Source of the DNA: Spirochaetia bacterium
Lineage (GTDB): Bacteria; Spirochaetota; Spirochaetia; Sphaerochaetales; Sphaerochaetaceae
DNA length: 44,522 bases
NCBI GenBank assembly: GCA_900769955.1
Contig: CAAGIP010000187.1
Coordinates: forward strand, 1 to 44,522
Direction of reading: 5' to 3'
The notes beneath the pieces were generated by a model. The model was not told the origin of the DNA, ran no database searches, and worked only from the letters and a program-made list of their open reading frames with translations. Below, one piece after another: positions 1 to 8,087 of this stretch. How positions within the stretch are numbered: position 1 is the first letter of the stretch; every line of letters starts with the position of its first letter. The translations under genes and the position numbers were made by a program.

Positions 1-221
1 ACAGGGAAAATCCACTGCTGCCGATCAACAGGAAGTGTTTCTTCCTCAAGAAGTTTCTGAACTCCCATTCAGGCTTTGACAGGGAAGAACTGCAGGATTA
101 CCTCAGCCTTTTTGCTTTCATCATGAATGAAGGAAATCAGTATGAGATGGTCGAAAAGATACTGGAATGGTCACTGCATTGCGCAAAAACACTCAATTAC
201 AGGGATAAATTCTGCAAATAA
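1..221 (+). CDS. C-terminal end of an unidentified protein, possibly a transposase (partial)
   Basis: An open frame enters from the left edge (codons in phase from base 3) and runs 72 codons to TAA at 219-221. The protein end is basic and aromatic, with LPINRKCFFLKKFL near its start and LHCAKTLNYRDKFCK at its end. The layout (a helical stretch with paired Lys, then an acidic helical region, then a basic tail) reminds me of the C-terminal end of some DDE transposases, but I cannot name a family and no terminal inverted repeat is visible after the stop. The next gene is convergent on the other strand. That it is coding is fairly sure from its composition and length; the transposase reading is weak. 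Confidence 0.45.
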   Translation, partial: RENPLLPINRKCFFLKKFLNSHSGFDREELQDYLSLFAFIMNEGNQYEMVEKILEWSLHCAKTLNYRDKFCK

Positions 222-263
222 AGCACAGAATCGATGATTCTTACCAACACTGTGCAAATATGG

Positions 264-295
264 ATTTAAAAAAACGGACGGGAAAACCCGTCCGT
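264..295 (-). terminator. Rho-independent terminator of the aldolase gene
   Basis: A 9-bp perfect stem ACGGACGGG / CCCGTCCGT (274-282 and 287-295) with an AAAA loop. On the minus strand it is followed by a run of T (the A run at about 267-274), so it terminates the minus-strand aldolase gene that stops 20 bp away. Confidence 0.85.
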
Positions 296-315
296 CATGT
301 GCGTTTGCCTTTCTC

Positions 316-1278
316 TTATTTGATAAGGTGGATTGCAAAACCGCTGACTTCCTCGTTGAGGTAGCAGACCTTGATCTTGCCCTTTGCATCGAGAACGACA
401 GAATCCTCTGCAACAGTGAAACCGTTCTGGCTGAGGTAGTAGACAGCTCTTTCGATGTCATTGCACTTGTAAGCGAGATGACCCTTTGCACCGCGTCCCT
501 GCTTGGGAAGAACTTCGATTGAGCGGTTCATGAAGACTGAAGAGTTACCTCTGTTTGTAGCCATGCCGAATACAGAGAATGCGCTGATTGCCTTCTCGCT
601 GCAGTCTGCACACTCGTTGTTGATTCCGAGGTGAGCGAACTCGAAGCCCTGGAGAGCACATGTGGCTTCCTTACAGAGTCTTGTGATCTCAGCCCAGTTG
701 TCGCTGTCGATGAGGTCAGCCTTAACCATCCAGCTGCCGCCGATTGCGAGGACGTTTGAAGCCTTTGCATACTCAGCGAGGTTAGCTGTGCTGATGCCGC
801 CTGTGGTCATGAACTTGACCTGGGGGAAGGGACCTGCAAGGTTCTTGAGCATGTTGACGCCGCCGCTTGCTTCAGCAGGGAAGAACTTGAGAACATTGAG
901 ACCGTAGCTCAGGCCCTTCTCGATATCGGAAGGTGTGCATACGCCGGGAACAACGGGGATGTTTCTCTCAAGACACCACTCGACGGTTGCAGGATTGAGG
1001 CCGGGAGATACGATGAACTTTGCACCGGCATTGACTGCCTTCTCGGCAAGCTCGGGGTTGATGACTGTGCCTGCGCCGATCATCATCTCGGGGAAAGCCT
1101 CACTCATCTTTCTGATGGCTTCCTCTGCTGCAGCAGTTCTGAAGGTGACTTCAGCACAGGGGATACCGCCATCGATCATTGCCTTTGCGAGGGGGACGGC
1201 CTTCTCTGCATCGTCGATCTTCACGACAGGTACAAGGCCGATGTTATGAAAGAACTTGAATAATTCATCTTTGTTCAT
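316..1278 (-). CDS. eda: KDPG/KHG aldolase with C-terminal VOC-like domain
   Basis: 320 aa. Residues 1 to about 205 are a class I aldolase barrel of the Eda family, which splits 2-keto-3-deoxy-6-phosphogluconate into pyruvate and glyceraldehyde 3-phosphate. Visible motifs are AEVTFRT with the catalytic Glu43, GAGTV at 68-72, and LKFFPAE with Schiff-base Lys131. Plain Eda is about 205-215 aa; here about 115 residues follow, starting at FEFAHLGINN and ending GFAIHLIK, resembling a degenerate glyoxalase/VOC fold. Similar long aldolases are, to my knowledge, known in some anaerobes, and the role of the tail is not established. The start is set by AAGGAG nine bases upstream of ATG. It is divergent from KDG kinase, whose product it consumes, so both halves of KDG catabolism sit back to back. 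Confidence 0.93.
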   Translation of the reverse strand: MNKDELFKFFHNIGLVPVVKIDDAEKAVPLAKAMIDGGIPCAEVTFRTAAAEEAIRKMSEAFPEMMIGAGTVINPELAEKAVNAGAKFIVSPGLNPATVEWCLERNIPVVPGVCTPSDIEKGLSYGLNVLKFFPAEASGGVNMLKNLAGPFPQVKFMTTGGISTANLAEYAKASNVLAIGGSWMVKADLIDSDNWAEITRLCKEATCALQGFEFAHLGINNECADCSEKAISAFSVFGMATNRGNSSVFMNRSIEVLPKQGRGAKGHLAYKCNDIERAVYYLSQNGFTVAEDSVVLDAKGKIKVCYLNEEVSGFAIHLIK

Positions 1279-1333
1279 GTTGTAAACTCCTTTTTATCAG
1301 TATATAAGCAGTATAACATAGGTTTTTAGAAAA

Positions 1334-1348
1334 TGGAACAATGTTTCA
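1334..1348. promoter_or_regulatory. KdgR-like operator
   Basis: TGGAACAATGTTTCA, an inverted repeat of two 7-bp arms with one mismatch around a central A. It matches the site at 9656-9670 (read on the opposite strand) at 13 of 15 positions and is close to the KdgR (IclR family) box of enterobacteria as I recall it (TGAAACAnTGTTTCA). It lies just upstream of the kdgK -35 box and over the likely upstream promoter region of the aldolase gene, so one protein could control both. The IclR-family gene at 4388-5170 is the obvious candidate. Confidence 0.65.
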
Positions 1349-1357
1349 AAAAAATTG

Positions 1358-1386
1358 TTGACTGTTATTATCTTATCCCTTACAAT
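1358..1386 (+). promoter_or_regulatory. Sigma-70 type promoter of kdgK
   Basis: TTGACT (1358-1363), a 17-bp spacer, and TACAAT (1381-1386). The start codon is at 1418 with GGAGG at 1409-1413, leaving a leader of about 25 nt. Confidence 0.75.
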
Positions 1387-1417
1387 AGACTTATCAAACA
1401 AAAAATCGGAGGATTTT

Positions 1418-2452
1418 ATGGCAAATAAATACGTAACATTCGGTGAAGTCATGCTTCGTCTCAAGAGCCCTGAAAGAACAAGGCTTTTCCAGACACCCGC
1501 ACTTGAAGCTACATTCGGCGGCGGAGAAGCCAACGTTTCAGTTTCTCTCTCAATCTTCGGCGAGAAGGCAAAGTTCGTCTCTGCAGTTCCTGAGAACGCA
1601 GTAGGTGAGGCTTGTGTCCGCGAGCTTATGAAGTATGGCGTTGACACATCAGATATCAAGCAGGTAAAGGGTTCAAGACTCGGTATCTACTATCTCGAGA
1701 CCGGTGCAAACCAGAGACCTTCACTCGTCGTATACGACAGAGCTGACAGCGCAATCGCAAATGCAAAGCCTGAAGATTTCGATTTTGCCGCTATCCTCGA
1801 TGGTGCAACATGGTTCCACACAACAGGTATCACACCGGCTATCAGCCAGGGTGCTGCTGACTGTGCTCTTGCTGCAATGAAGGCTGCTAAGGCTGCAGGT
1901 GCAACCGTTTCAATCGACCTCAACTACAGAAAGAAGCTCTGGAACTACGGTAAGAAGGCTCCTGAAGTCATGAGAGAGCTCGTCAAGTATGCTGATGTCA
2001 TCATCGCTAACGAGGAAGACATCCAGAAGTGTCTCGGAATCGAGGCTGACAGCGACGTTACTTCCGGTGAGCTCGATACCAAGGTATACGAGAAGCTCGC
2101 AGCTGAAGTTAAGGCTCAGTTCCCCAACGTCTCAGTTGTTGCAATCACACTCCGCGAGAGTAAGTCCGCTGACAGAAACGGCTGGTCCGCAGCTCTTTCC
2201 GGCAAGACAGGTTTCTACCTCTCAAGACACTACGAGATCACCGATATCATCGACCGCGTAGGCGGCGGCGACTCCTTCGCAGCAGGTATCATCTACGGTC
2301 TCTCACACTATGAAGATGAGCAGTATGCAATCAACTTCGCAGTTGCTTCATCCTGTCTCAAGCACTCCATCGACGGTGACTTCAACCTTTCCAGACTTTC
2401 TGAAGTTGAAGCTCTCTGCAAGGGTGACGGAAGCGGAAGAGTCCAGAGATAA
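1418..2452 (+). CDS. kdgK: 2-keto-3-deoxygluconate kinase
   Basis: 344 aa, PfkB/ribokinase family. It phosphorylates KDG to KDPG, the step before the divergent aldolase. Visible are GGGEAN at 34-39 (substrate end of PfkB kinases), a DLNYRKKLW stretch typical of KdgK, and the ATP-site signature DRVGGGDSFAAG with catalytic base Asp285. The frame is open further upstream, but the start at 1418 is chosen because GGAGG precedes it at the right distance and the upstream codons overlap the promoter. It is followed after a hairpin terminator by the acetylesterase. Within the locus it collects KDG from the uxa branch and from unsaturated uronates. Confidence 0.93.
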   Translation: MANKYVTFGEVMLRLKSPERTRLFQTPALEATFGGGEANVSVSLSIFGEKAKFVSAVPENAVGEACVRELMKYGVDTSDIKQVKGSRLGIYYLETGANQRPSLVVYDRADSAIANAKPEDFDFAAILDGATWFHTTGITPAISQGAADCALAAMKAAKAAGATVSIDLNYRKKLWNYGKKAPEVMRELVKYADVIIANEEDIQKCLGIEADSDVTSGELDTKVYEKLAAEVKAQFPNVSVVAITLRESKSADRNGWSAALSGKTGFYLSRHYEITDIIDRVGGGDSFAAGIIYGLSHYEDEQYAINFAVASSCLKHSIDGDFNLSRLSEVEALCKGDGSGRVQR

Positions 2453-2475
2453 TCTCAGGGACTTGAATCTTTCAG

Positions 2476-2503
2476 GACGGTACAGTGATCTGTACCGTCT
2501 TTT
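2476..2503 (+). terminator. Intercistronic terminator between kdgK and the acetylesterase
   Basis: A 10-bp perfect stem GACGGTACAG / CTGTACCGTC with loop TGAT, then TTTT. It lies inside a 65-bp gap between two same-strand genes, so it probably lowers rather than abolishes expression of the second gene. Confidence 0.8.
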
Positions 2504-2517
2504 ATTAAGGAGGTGTC

Positions 2518-3177
2518 ATGCCCAAACTGTTTCTTCTCGGAGATTCCACATGTGCCCGTAAGGAAGATAAGGCAAGACCTGAAACGGGGTGGGGCGAATG
2601 TTTTGACGAATTCCTCGCTCCCGGATTTGAGATCGTGAACATGGCCGCAAACGGCCGCTCCACTGAGATGGCGATCCATGAAGGTATCTTCATGGAGTGT
2701 TTCAGAAAGTGTGAAAGCGGAGACTGGGCCATAATTCAGTATGGACACAATGAGACAAAGCCGGAGGTACACCGGAGAACAACAGCTTACGGAACCTATC
2801 AGCTGAACTTAAGATTCATGGCGTCCAATCTCATGAAAAAGGGCGTACATGTCGTCTTCATTTCCTCAATCGCAAGAAGGAAGTTCCTGGATGGTGTATG
2901 TGTTGATACCCATACGGATTATCCTGCTGCCATGAAGGCTGTGGCTGATGAATTCGGTATCCCGTTCATTGAAATGAGCGAGAGGACGAGGAGTCTTCTG
3001 AATCGGGTAGGTGAGGAAGAAAGCCTCAGGTTCTTCATGAATTTTGGCCCCGGACTGTATGCAGGTTATCCGAACGGCAAGGAAGACAACACTCACCTCA
3101 GACCCGAAGGAGCACGGATGATCGCATCCCTTGTTGCCGAAGGCTGCAGGGAGAAAACCCTTCCTTTCGTAAAGTGA
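2518..3177 (+). CDS. GDSL-type (CE12-like) rhamnogalacturonan acetylesterase
   Basis: 219 aa SGNH/GDSL hydrolase. The block I motif is GDST with the nucleophile Ser10, block II is AANGRST, block III is QYGHNE, and the catalytic Asp190/His193 lie in DNTHLRPEG. This set matches the CE12 group (RhgT/YesT-like) that removes acetyl groups from rhamnogalacturonan fragments. There is no signal peptide, so it probably acts in the cytoplasm on imported acetylated oligosaccharides, consistent with the importer and GH105 enzyme in this window. AAGGAGG lies 5 bases before the ATG. The substrate is inferred from family and neighbours; other acetylated sugars are possible. Confidence 0.85.
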   Translation: MPKLFLLGDSTCARKEDKARPETGWGECFDEFLAPGFEIVNMAANGRSTEMAIHEGIFMECFRKCESGDWAIIQYGHNETKPEVHRRTTAYGTYQLNLRFMASNLMKKGVHVVFISSIARRKFLDGVCVDTHTDYPAAMKAVADEFGIPFIEMSERTRSLLNRVGEEESLRFFMNFGPGLYAGYPNGKEDNTHLRPEGARMIASLVAEGCREKTLPFVK

Positions 3178-3187
3178 TAAATAAAGA

Positions 3188-3211
3188 CCCTTCCGTCGGG
3201 AAGGGCCTTTT
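3188..3211. terminator. Bidirectional terminator between convergent genes
   Basis: Stem CCCTTCC / GGAAGGG (3188-3194, 3199-3205) followed by CCTTTT on the plus strand; on the minus strand the stem is followed by TCTTTAT. It sits between the stops of the acetylesterase and the lipoprotein. Confidence 0.75.
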
Positions 3212-3228
3212 CACACAGTGATGAATTA

Positions 3229-4305
3229 TCAGTTAAGGTCGATTGCAAGTCCTGTGTAGGAAGCCGTGCGGAATACGAACCTCTTTGACGAAGTGCTTTC
3301 AGCATCGGTCATGAGGAGTGCGTAATCGGTATCGATCTCCTTTGTCTCGTAATCAACGACGATGTCGATGACCTGATCAGCTGCGGGATAGAGTCTTCTT
3401 GCTTCAGCAAGGATGTCCTTGTAGCCGACTTTGTTGGTCTTAATCTTACCGTTTACGATCTGGTATGTCTCTGAAACCGTCAGGGGCCCGAGAATATCAT
3501 AGGATCTTGCGCTGCTGTCAAGTCTGACTCTCTCGCTGTTGAGAAGAGCTGAGTCATCAGCGGTTGTAAGGGAAAGAAGTGCATCGAATCTGAGAACCTC
3601 AGGCTTTACGCTCCAGTCTTCATAGGGACCGTTTTCATCGTAGTTGACCCAGCCTTCGAACTCATAGCCGTTGAGAAGCTCGGTTGCAGCAGGCTCACCG
3701 GGATTTGCGAAGTCGGATACATACTGCTCAAGCCAGAGTTCGTTGTTGACATAGTATAGAACGATAGGCTTGTAGACGGCATTGAGCTTGATGGACTTTG
3801 TGAGAGGCTTGTCCCAGTCTTCAAAGAACTCATTGGTACCGTCAACTACCCAGCCGATGAGTGTGTTGTCTTTAAACGAATAGCCTTCGGAGAAGTCACC
3901 CTCGAGATCCGCAGTCTTGAAACCGACTTTTCTGAGATCTGCTTCAGTGGGATTTGCGGGAGCTTCAGGTTTTTCTGCAAGTGTGTACTCGCTGATGGCC
4001 AGGTAAGGCTTCTGGTTTACATAAAGATCTATGTAGCTGACGTTCCTGACATCTGCATAGACATAGATATCGCCGAGAGGCTGTGTGGTCCAGTCTGTGA
4101 TTTTGCTACCGTCAAGAGTCCATCCGCGGAACTCCTGCCTTGCCTTAAGAAGGGAGGTAGGTACACCCGGATCCCCGTACTGACCTTCGGTCTGGACGGC
4201 ATATTCAGTATCACCGACCATATAGTGAGTGATGTAGACAGGCTTTGTGGCGCAGCTTACAAAGAGCAGGCATAAAGCAAACAGCAGAATAAATGATTTT
4301 TTCAT
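3229..4305 (-). CDS. Lipoprotein with InlB-type B-repeats
   Basis: 358 aa. The N-terminus is a lipoprotein signal peptide with the modified cysteine at Cys18 (lipobox FVSC; the non-Leu -3 residue suits the relaxed spirochaete lipobox). Residues from about 22 to 250 hold at least three beta-grasp InlB/Listeria-Bacteroides type modules, recognisable by the recurring F.GW...G...W..P pattern (FRGWTLDG, LIGWVVDG, FEGWVNYDE), each about 65-75 residues. The remainder is a different, possibly adhesive, domain. It would be exposed on the cell envelope; partner unknown. The start at 4305 is chosen over an upstream in-frame ATG because the signal peptide begins there with AGAGGG in front. It has its own promoter and is probably separate from the uxa operon. 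Confidence 0.8.
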   Translation of the reverse strand: MKKSFILLFALCLLFVSCATKPVYITHYMVGDTEYAVQTEGQYGDPGVPTSLLKARQEFRGWTLDGSKITDWTTQPLGDIYVYADVRNVSYIDLYVNQKPYLAISEYTLAEKPEAPANPTEADLRKVGFKTADLEGDFSEGYSFKDNTLIGWVVDGTNEFFEDWDKPLTKSIKLNAVYKPIVLYYVNNELWLEQYVSDFANPGEPAATELLNGYEFEGWVNYDENGPYEDWSVKPEVLRFDALLSLTTADDSALLNSERVRLDSSARSYDILGPLTVSETYQIVNGKIKTNKVGYKDILAEARRLYPAADQVIDIVVDYETKEIDTDYALLMTDAESTSSKRFVFRTASYTGLAIDLN

Positions 4306-4334
4306 AATTTGCCCTCTTTTATGGATTAACAATA

Positions 4335-4364
4335 ATTTTAGAACGTGCGTATTGCATCTGTCAA
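4335..4364 (-). promoter_or_regulatory. Promoter of the InlB-repeat lipoprotein
   Basis: On the minus strand TTGACA (4364-4359), an 18-bp spacer and TAAAAT (4340-4335). It lies in the 82-bp gap after the IclR gene, giving a leader of about 25 nt. Confidence 0.7.
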
Positions 4365-4387
4365 GCAAAGAAGAGGTGTGCACGGGA

Positions 4388-5170
4388 TTAAAGGTCGGTG
4401 CTGTATCCCAGCACCTTTGATAGTCCGTCCGCGGCATTCGTTATCTCGCGAGTTGCCTTTTCAAAGTCGTCCTTATTGAATCTGAAGAGCGGCCAGGAAA
4501 CGGAAATGGCTGCAATGACAGAGCCTGAGTAGTCCCTGATAGGAGCGGCGATGCACATGACGTTGTCCTCGTGCTCCTGATCATCGATGGCCCAGCCGCG
4601 CTTTCTCGTAAGTTCCAGCTGGTCCATCAATGCCTCCCGGGTTTTTATCGTCCTGACTGTAAAGGGCTTCAGGACAGTAGCCCTGAGATATGCATCAAGC
4701 TCCTTCTGGCTTTTTTCCGCCAGGAATATCTTGCCGATAGCGGTGCAGTAAAGAGGAATGACCTTTCCTACGCGGGAATACATCCGCAGAGTGTAGGAGG
4801 ACTCTTCTTTAAGGACATAGACAGCGCTGTTGTCTTCAAGTATCCCCATGTGGACGGTCTCCCCCAGATCCTCGCACAGTTTTCTGGCAAAGGGCCTTGC
4901 CTTGGAAATGAGATCATTTCTCGACAGGGCCCTGGATCCTACGGAAAAGAGCCGGAGCGTGAGTGAATATCTGTCCGCGTCATCGCGGAACACATAGCCT
5001 AATTGCTGTAATGTTGCAAGGAACCGGAGCAGAGTAGCCTTCGGGAGATCCGTTTCCTTGGCCAGTGACTCAAGGTTTAGTTCTCCCTTTTTTGAAAGTA
5101 CTTCAAGTATCGTGATGGTACGGCTGACGCCGCTCATCATGTTTTTGTCGTCCAATTCCCTGCCGTTCAT
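4388..5170 (-). CDS. kdgR: IclR-family regulator, probable KdgR-type repressor of hexuronate genes
   Basis: 260 aa. The N-terminal winged helix-turn-helix is at about 11-72 (SRTITILEVLSKKGELNLESL onward), followed by the IclR effector-binding domain to the C-terminus (GETVHMGILEDN, YCTAIGKIFLA, AAPIRDYSGSVIAAISVS). It is the last gene of the uxaB-uxaA-uxaC operon, two bases after uxaC, with GAGGG ahead of the ATG. IclR proteins of this branch sense KDG in enterobacteria, and the two KdgR-like 15-bp operators in this window lie before uxaB and between eda and kdgK, so it likely represses both units and itself. The symbol is by context and operator similarity; ligand and DNA site are unproven. 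Confidence 0.8.
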   Translation of the reverse strand: MNGRELDDKNMMSGVSRTITILEVLSKKGELNLESLAKETDLPKATLLRFLATLQQLGYVFRDDADRYSLTLRLFSVGSRALSRNDLISKARPFARKLCEDLGETVHMGILEDNSAVYVLKEESSYTLRMYSRVGKVIPLYCTAIGKIFLAEKSQKELDAYLRATVLKPFTVRTIKTREALMDQLELTRKRGWAIDDQEHEDNVMCIAAPIRDYSGSVIAAISVSWPLFRFNKDDFEKATREITNAADGLSKVLGYSTDL

Positions 5171-5172
5171 GA

Positions 5173-6579
5173 TTAACCCTCGAAATAGTTCTGAGCGTTG
5201 TTGAAGCAGATGTTCTCAACAACTCTTCCGAGCATTTCCATGTCGTTTGGCACTTCGCCTTCCTCAGCCCAGGTACCGAGAATATTACAGAGTATTCTTC
5301 TGAAGTACTCGTGTCTGGAGTAGGAGAGGAATGAGCGTGAGTCGGTAAGCATGCCGATGAAGCGCGGGAGCATTCCGAGATTTCCGAGAACCTTCATCTG
5401 CTCTTCCATGCCGTCCCTGTGATCGCAGAACCACCATGCGGAGCCGAGCTGGATCTTTCCGGGGATTCCGCCGCCCTGATAGCAGCCCATGAGGGTGCCG
5501 AGGGAGTAGTAATCCTTGGGGTTGAGGCTGTAGAAGATTGTCTTGGGCACTTCATCCGTCTCAGAGAGGACTGAAAGGAATGCGGAGATGGTCTCGGCAA
5601 GTTCCTTGTCGTGGGAAGCGTCGAAGCCCGTGTCGGGTCCGAGGAGCCTGAACATGGTCTTGTTGTTGTCCCTGATGGAAGCGAAGTGGAGCTGCATTGC
5701 GACACCTTTTCTGTTGTATGCCTTTGCAAGTGCAAGCAGGACGTATGTCATGTATGCGTCAACCTCGCGCTCAGTGAGCTCTGCGCCTGCCATCTTCTTT
5801 GCGAAGATCGCATTGACTTCGTCTGCGCTGACGAAAGTGTGGGGACACTGTACGAGTGCATGGTCACTTGCCTTACAGCCCATCTCACAGAAGAAGTCGA
5901 GTCTCTTCAGAAGTGCTGCAACGACTGCATCCGCACTGTCGAGCTTCATGCCGCTGACTTCGGCAAGCTTTGCGATGTAGTCCGCAAAGTCTTCCTTCTC
6001 GATGTGAAGAGCCTTGTCGGGACGGTATGAGGGAATGACCTTTGCGGGACAGTCAGTTTCATCCCTGATGATCCTGTGCTGCTCGAGATCGTCAGCGGGG
6101 TCATCGGTGGTTCCGACTGCATAGACGTTGAACTTCTTCATGATGCCGAAGACTGAGAGCTCGGGATCATTTGCGAACTTGTCGTTTGCCTCGTCATAGA
6201 TCTTCTTTGCATTCTTCTTGCAGAATACATCGTAGATGCCGAAATATCTCTGAAGCTCAAGGTGTGTCCAGTGATAGAGCGGGTTGCCGAGGAGGTTTTC
6301 CATTGTGTCTGCCCATGCAACGAACTTCTCATAGGGATCTGCATCCTTGCCGGTTATGAGGGATTCGGGAACACCGTTGGTCCTCATCTGTCTCCACTTG
6401 TAGTGGTCGCCGCCGAGCCATGCATCCGTGATCGTGGTGAAGCGCTTGTTCTCTGCGATCTGGGAAGGGATCAGGTGACAGTGATAGTCGAAAATCGGCA
6501 TCTTCTTGGCATGTTCGTGGAACAGCTCCTGAGCCGTCTTTGTCTGAAGCAGGAAATTCTCATCCATGAAGTTTTTCAT
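5173..6579 (-). CDS. uxaC: Glucuronate (uronate) isomerase
   Basis: 468 aa, the usual length of UxaC. It belongs to the amidohydrolase-like uronate isomerases; the metal-ligand motif DYHCHL is at 31-36, followed by the family stretch LIPSQIAENKRF and, near the C-terminus, FIGMLTDSRSFLSYSRHEYFRR. It converts D-galacturonate to tagaturonate (and glucuronate to fructuronate), the first step of the pathway. Its ATG overlaps the uxaA stop by four bases (ATGA), indicating translational coupling in uxaB-uxaA-uxaC-kdgR. Confidence 0.95.
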   Translation of the reverse strand: MKNFMDENFLLQTKTAQELFHEHAKKMPIFDYHCHLIPSQIAENKRFTTITDAWLGGDHYKWRQMRTNGVPESLITGKDADPYEKFVAWADTMENLLGNPLYHWTHLELQRYFGIYDVFCKKNAKKIYDEANDKFANDPELSVFGIMKKFNVYAVGTTDDPADDLEQHRIIRDETDCPAKVIPSYRPDKALHIEKEDFADYIAKLAEVSGMKLDSADAVVAALLKRLDFFCEMGCKASDHALVQCPHTFVSADEVNAIFAKKMAGAELTEREVDAYMTYVLLALAKAYNRKGVAMQLHFASIRDNNKTMFRLLGPDTGFDASHDKELAETISAFLSVLSETDEVPKTIFYSLNPKDYYSLGTLMGCYQGGGIPGKIQLGSAWWFCDHRDGMEEQMKVLGNLGMLPRFIGMLTDSRSFLSYSRHEYFRRILCNILGTWAEEGEVPNDMEMLGRVVENICFNNAQNYFEG

Positions 6580-8087
6580 AGTATTACACCATCCTTGAAT
6601 ACTGAGATCTCGGAGTATCCGTTGATCTCGTTCTTTGTATGTTCCTCACCTGAAGCGACCTTGACCAGGAACTGGATGAAGGCACCGGTGAGCTCCTGAG
6701 GATCCTCCGTAAGGGCACGGCCTGCATTGAAGTCTATCCAGTTTGCCTTTCTCTTTGCAAGATCACTGTTGGTTGCGACCTTGACTGTCGGAACGGGAGA
6801 TCCGAGGGGAGTTCCCCTTCCTGTCGTGAAGAGGATCATGTGTGCGCCCGCAGCTGACTGCGCGGTTGTTGAAACAATGTCGTTGCCGGGACCTGAGAGG
6901 AGGTTGAGACCTGTCTTGGTAACCCTGTCAGCGTACTTGACGACAGCATTGACGGGAGCCCTTCCGCCCTTCTGGACACAGCCGAGGCTCTTGTCCTCAA
7001 GTGTTGAGATACCGCCTGCCTTGTTTCCGGGTGAGGGGTTTTCATAAACAACCTGTCCATGGGAAGTGAAGTAGTCCTTGAAGTTGTTGATGAGTGCAAC
7101 AACATCTTCATAAACTTCCTTGGTGACAGCCCTGTTCATGAGCATCTGCTCGGCACCGAACATCTCGGGAACCTCAGTGAGTATTGCGGTTCCGCCCATT
7201 GCGGTGAGTTCGTCACAGAATCTGCCGACAAGCGGGTTTGCGGTGATGCCTGAGAAACCGTCGGAGCCGCCGCACTTGAAGCCGACCTTGAGGCGTGACA
7301 TGGGAACGGGAGTTCTCTTATCGCCCTTCATTGCTTCCGCGATCTCGGTAAGGAGAGCCTTTGCAGCTGTAAGTTCATCCTCAGTGTCCTGACAGACGAG
7401 GAACTTTACCCTTTCCTCATCGACGGGTCCTACAAGTTCCTTAAAGGATGCGGGAGTGTTGTTCTCGCATCCCAGGGACAGTACGAGCACGCCGCCTGCA
7501 TTGGGGTGCCTGACGAGGTCTGCAAGAATCTTTCTTGTGCTCTCATGGTCATCGCCCATCTGTGAGCAGCCATAGGGATGTGTCCAGACATGAACACCGT
7601 CTGCAACCTGAAGATTTTCGTTTGCCCAGGCCTCGAGCTTCTGTCCTATTCTGTTGACACAGCCTACTGTCGGAACGATCCAGAGAGCATTTCTTATACC
7701 GATCTCTCCGTTCTTTCTCTCATATGCCATGATGGTCGGGACCTTGCCTTCCCACTTCTTTGCCCTTTCAGCAGCCTGCGCAATGAACTTCTTTGCGTTT
7801 TCCTCATCATAAGAGTAGGAAGCGGTCTCTGAAAGGAGAGTGTGGATGTTGAAGGCATGTACATGGCTTCCGGCCTTTATGTCTTCCTTTGCGGCACCGA
7901 TGGGGTAACCGTATTTGATGACCTTCTCTTCCTTTTTGATATCCCTGAGGGCCATCTTGTGGCCCGCAGGTACGTCGGTAAGGAGAGTGTAAGTTGTTCC
8001 GTCAACGGTTACGATGTCACCCTTGAAGAGGGGATTGATCGCGACTGCGACGTTATCGAGTTCGTTGATTCTGAGTACGGCTTCCAT
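6576..8087 (-). CDS. uxaA: Altronate dehydratase
   Basis: 503 aa. It dehydrates D-altronate to 2-keto-3-deoxygluconate. Residues 1 to about 95 form the N-terminal SAF domain (DNVAVAINPLFKGD, HVHAFNIHT), and the rest is the large UxaA/GarD catalytic domain with CGGSDGFSGITANPLVG and conserved Cys/His typical of the metal-dependent members. The domains are fused as in E. coli UxaA. An in-frame TTG lies one codon earlier, but ATG at 8087 is preferred; CAGGAG lies upstream and the start overlaps the uxaB stop (TGATG). Confidence 0.94.
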   Translation of the reverse strand: MEAVLRINELDNVAVAINPLFKGDIVTVDGTTYTLLTDVPAGHKMALRDIKKEEKVIKYGYPIGAAKEDIKAGSHVHAFNIHTLLSETASYSYDEENAKKFIAQAAERAKKWEGKVPTIMAYERKNGEIGIRNALWIVPTVGCVNRIGQKLEAWANENLQVADGVHVWTHPYGCSQMGDDHESTRKILADLVRHPNAGGVLVLSLGCENNTPASFKELVGPVDEERVKFLVCQDTEDELTAAKALLTEIAEAMKGDKRTPVPMSRLKVGFKCGGSDGFSGITANPLVGRFCDELTAMGGTAILTEVPEMFGAEQMLMNRAVTKEVYEDVVALINNFKDYFTSHGQVVYENPSPGNKAGGISTLEDKSLGCVQKGGRAPVNAVVKYADRVTKTGLNLLSGPGNDIVSTTAQSAAGAHMILFTTGRGTPLGSPVPTVKVATNSDLAKRKANWIDFNAGRALTEDPQELTGAFIQFLVKVASGEEHTKNEINGYSEISVFKDGVIL

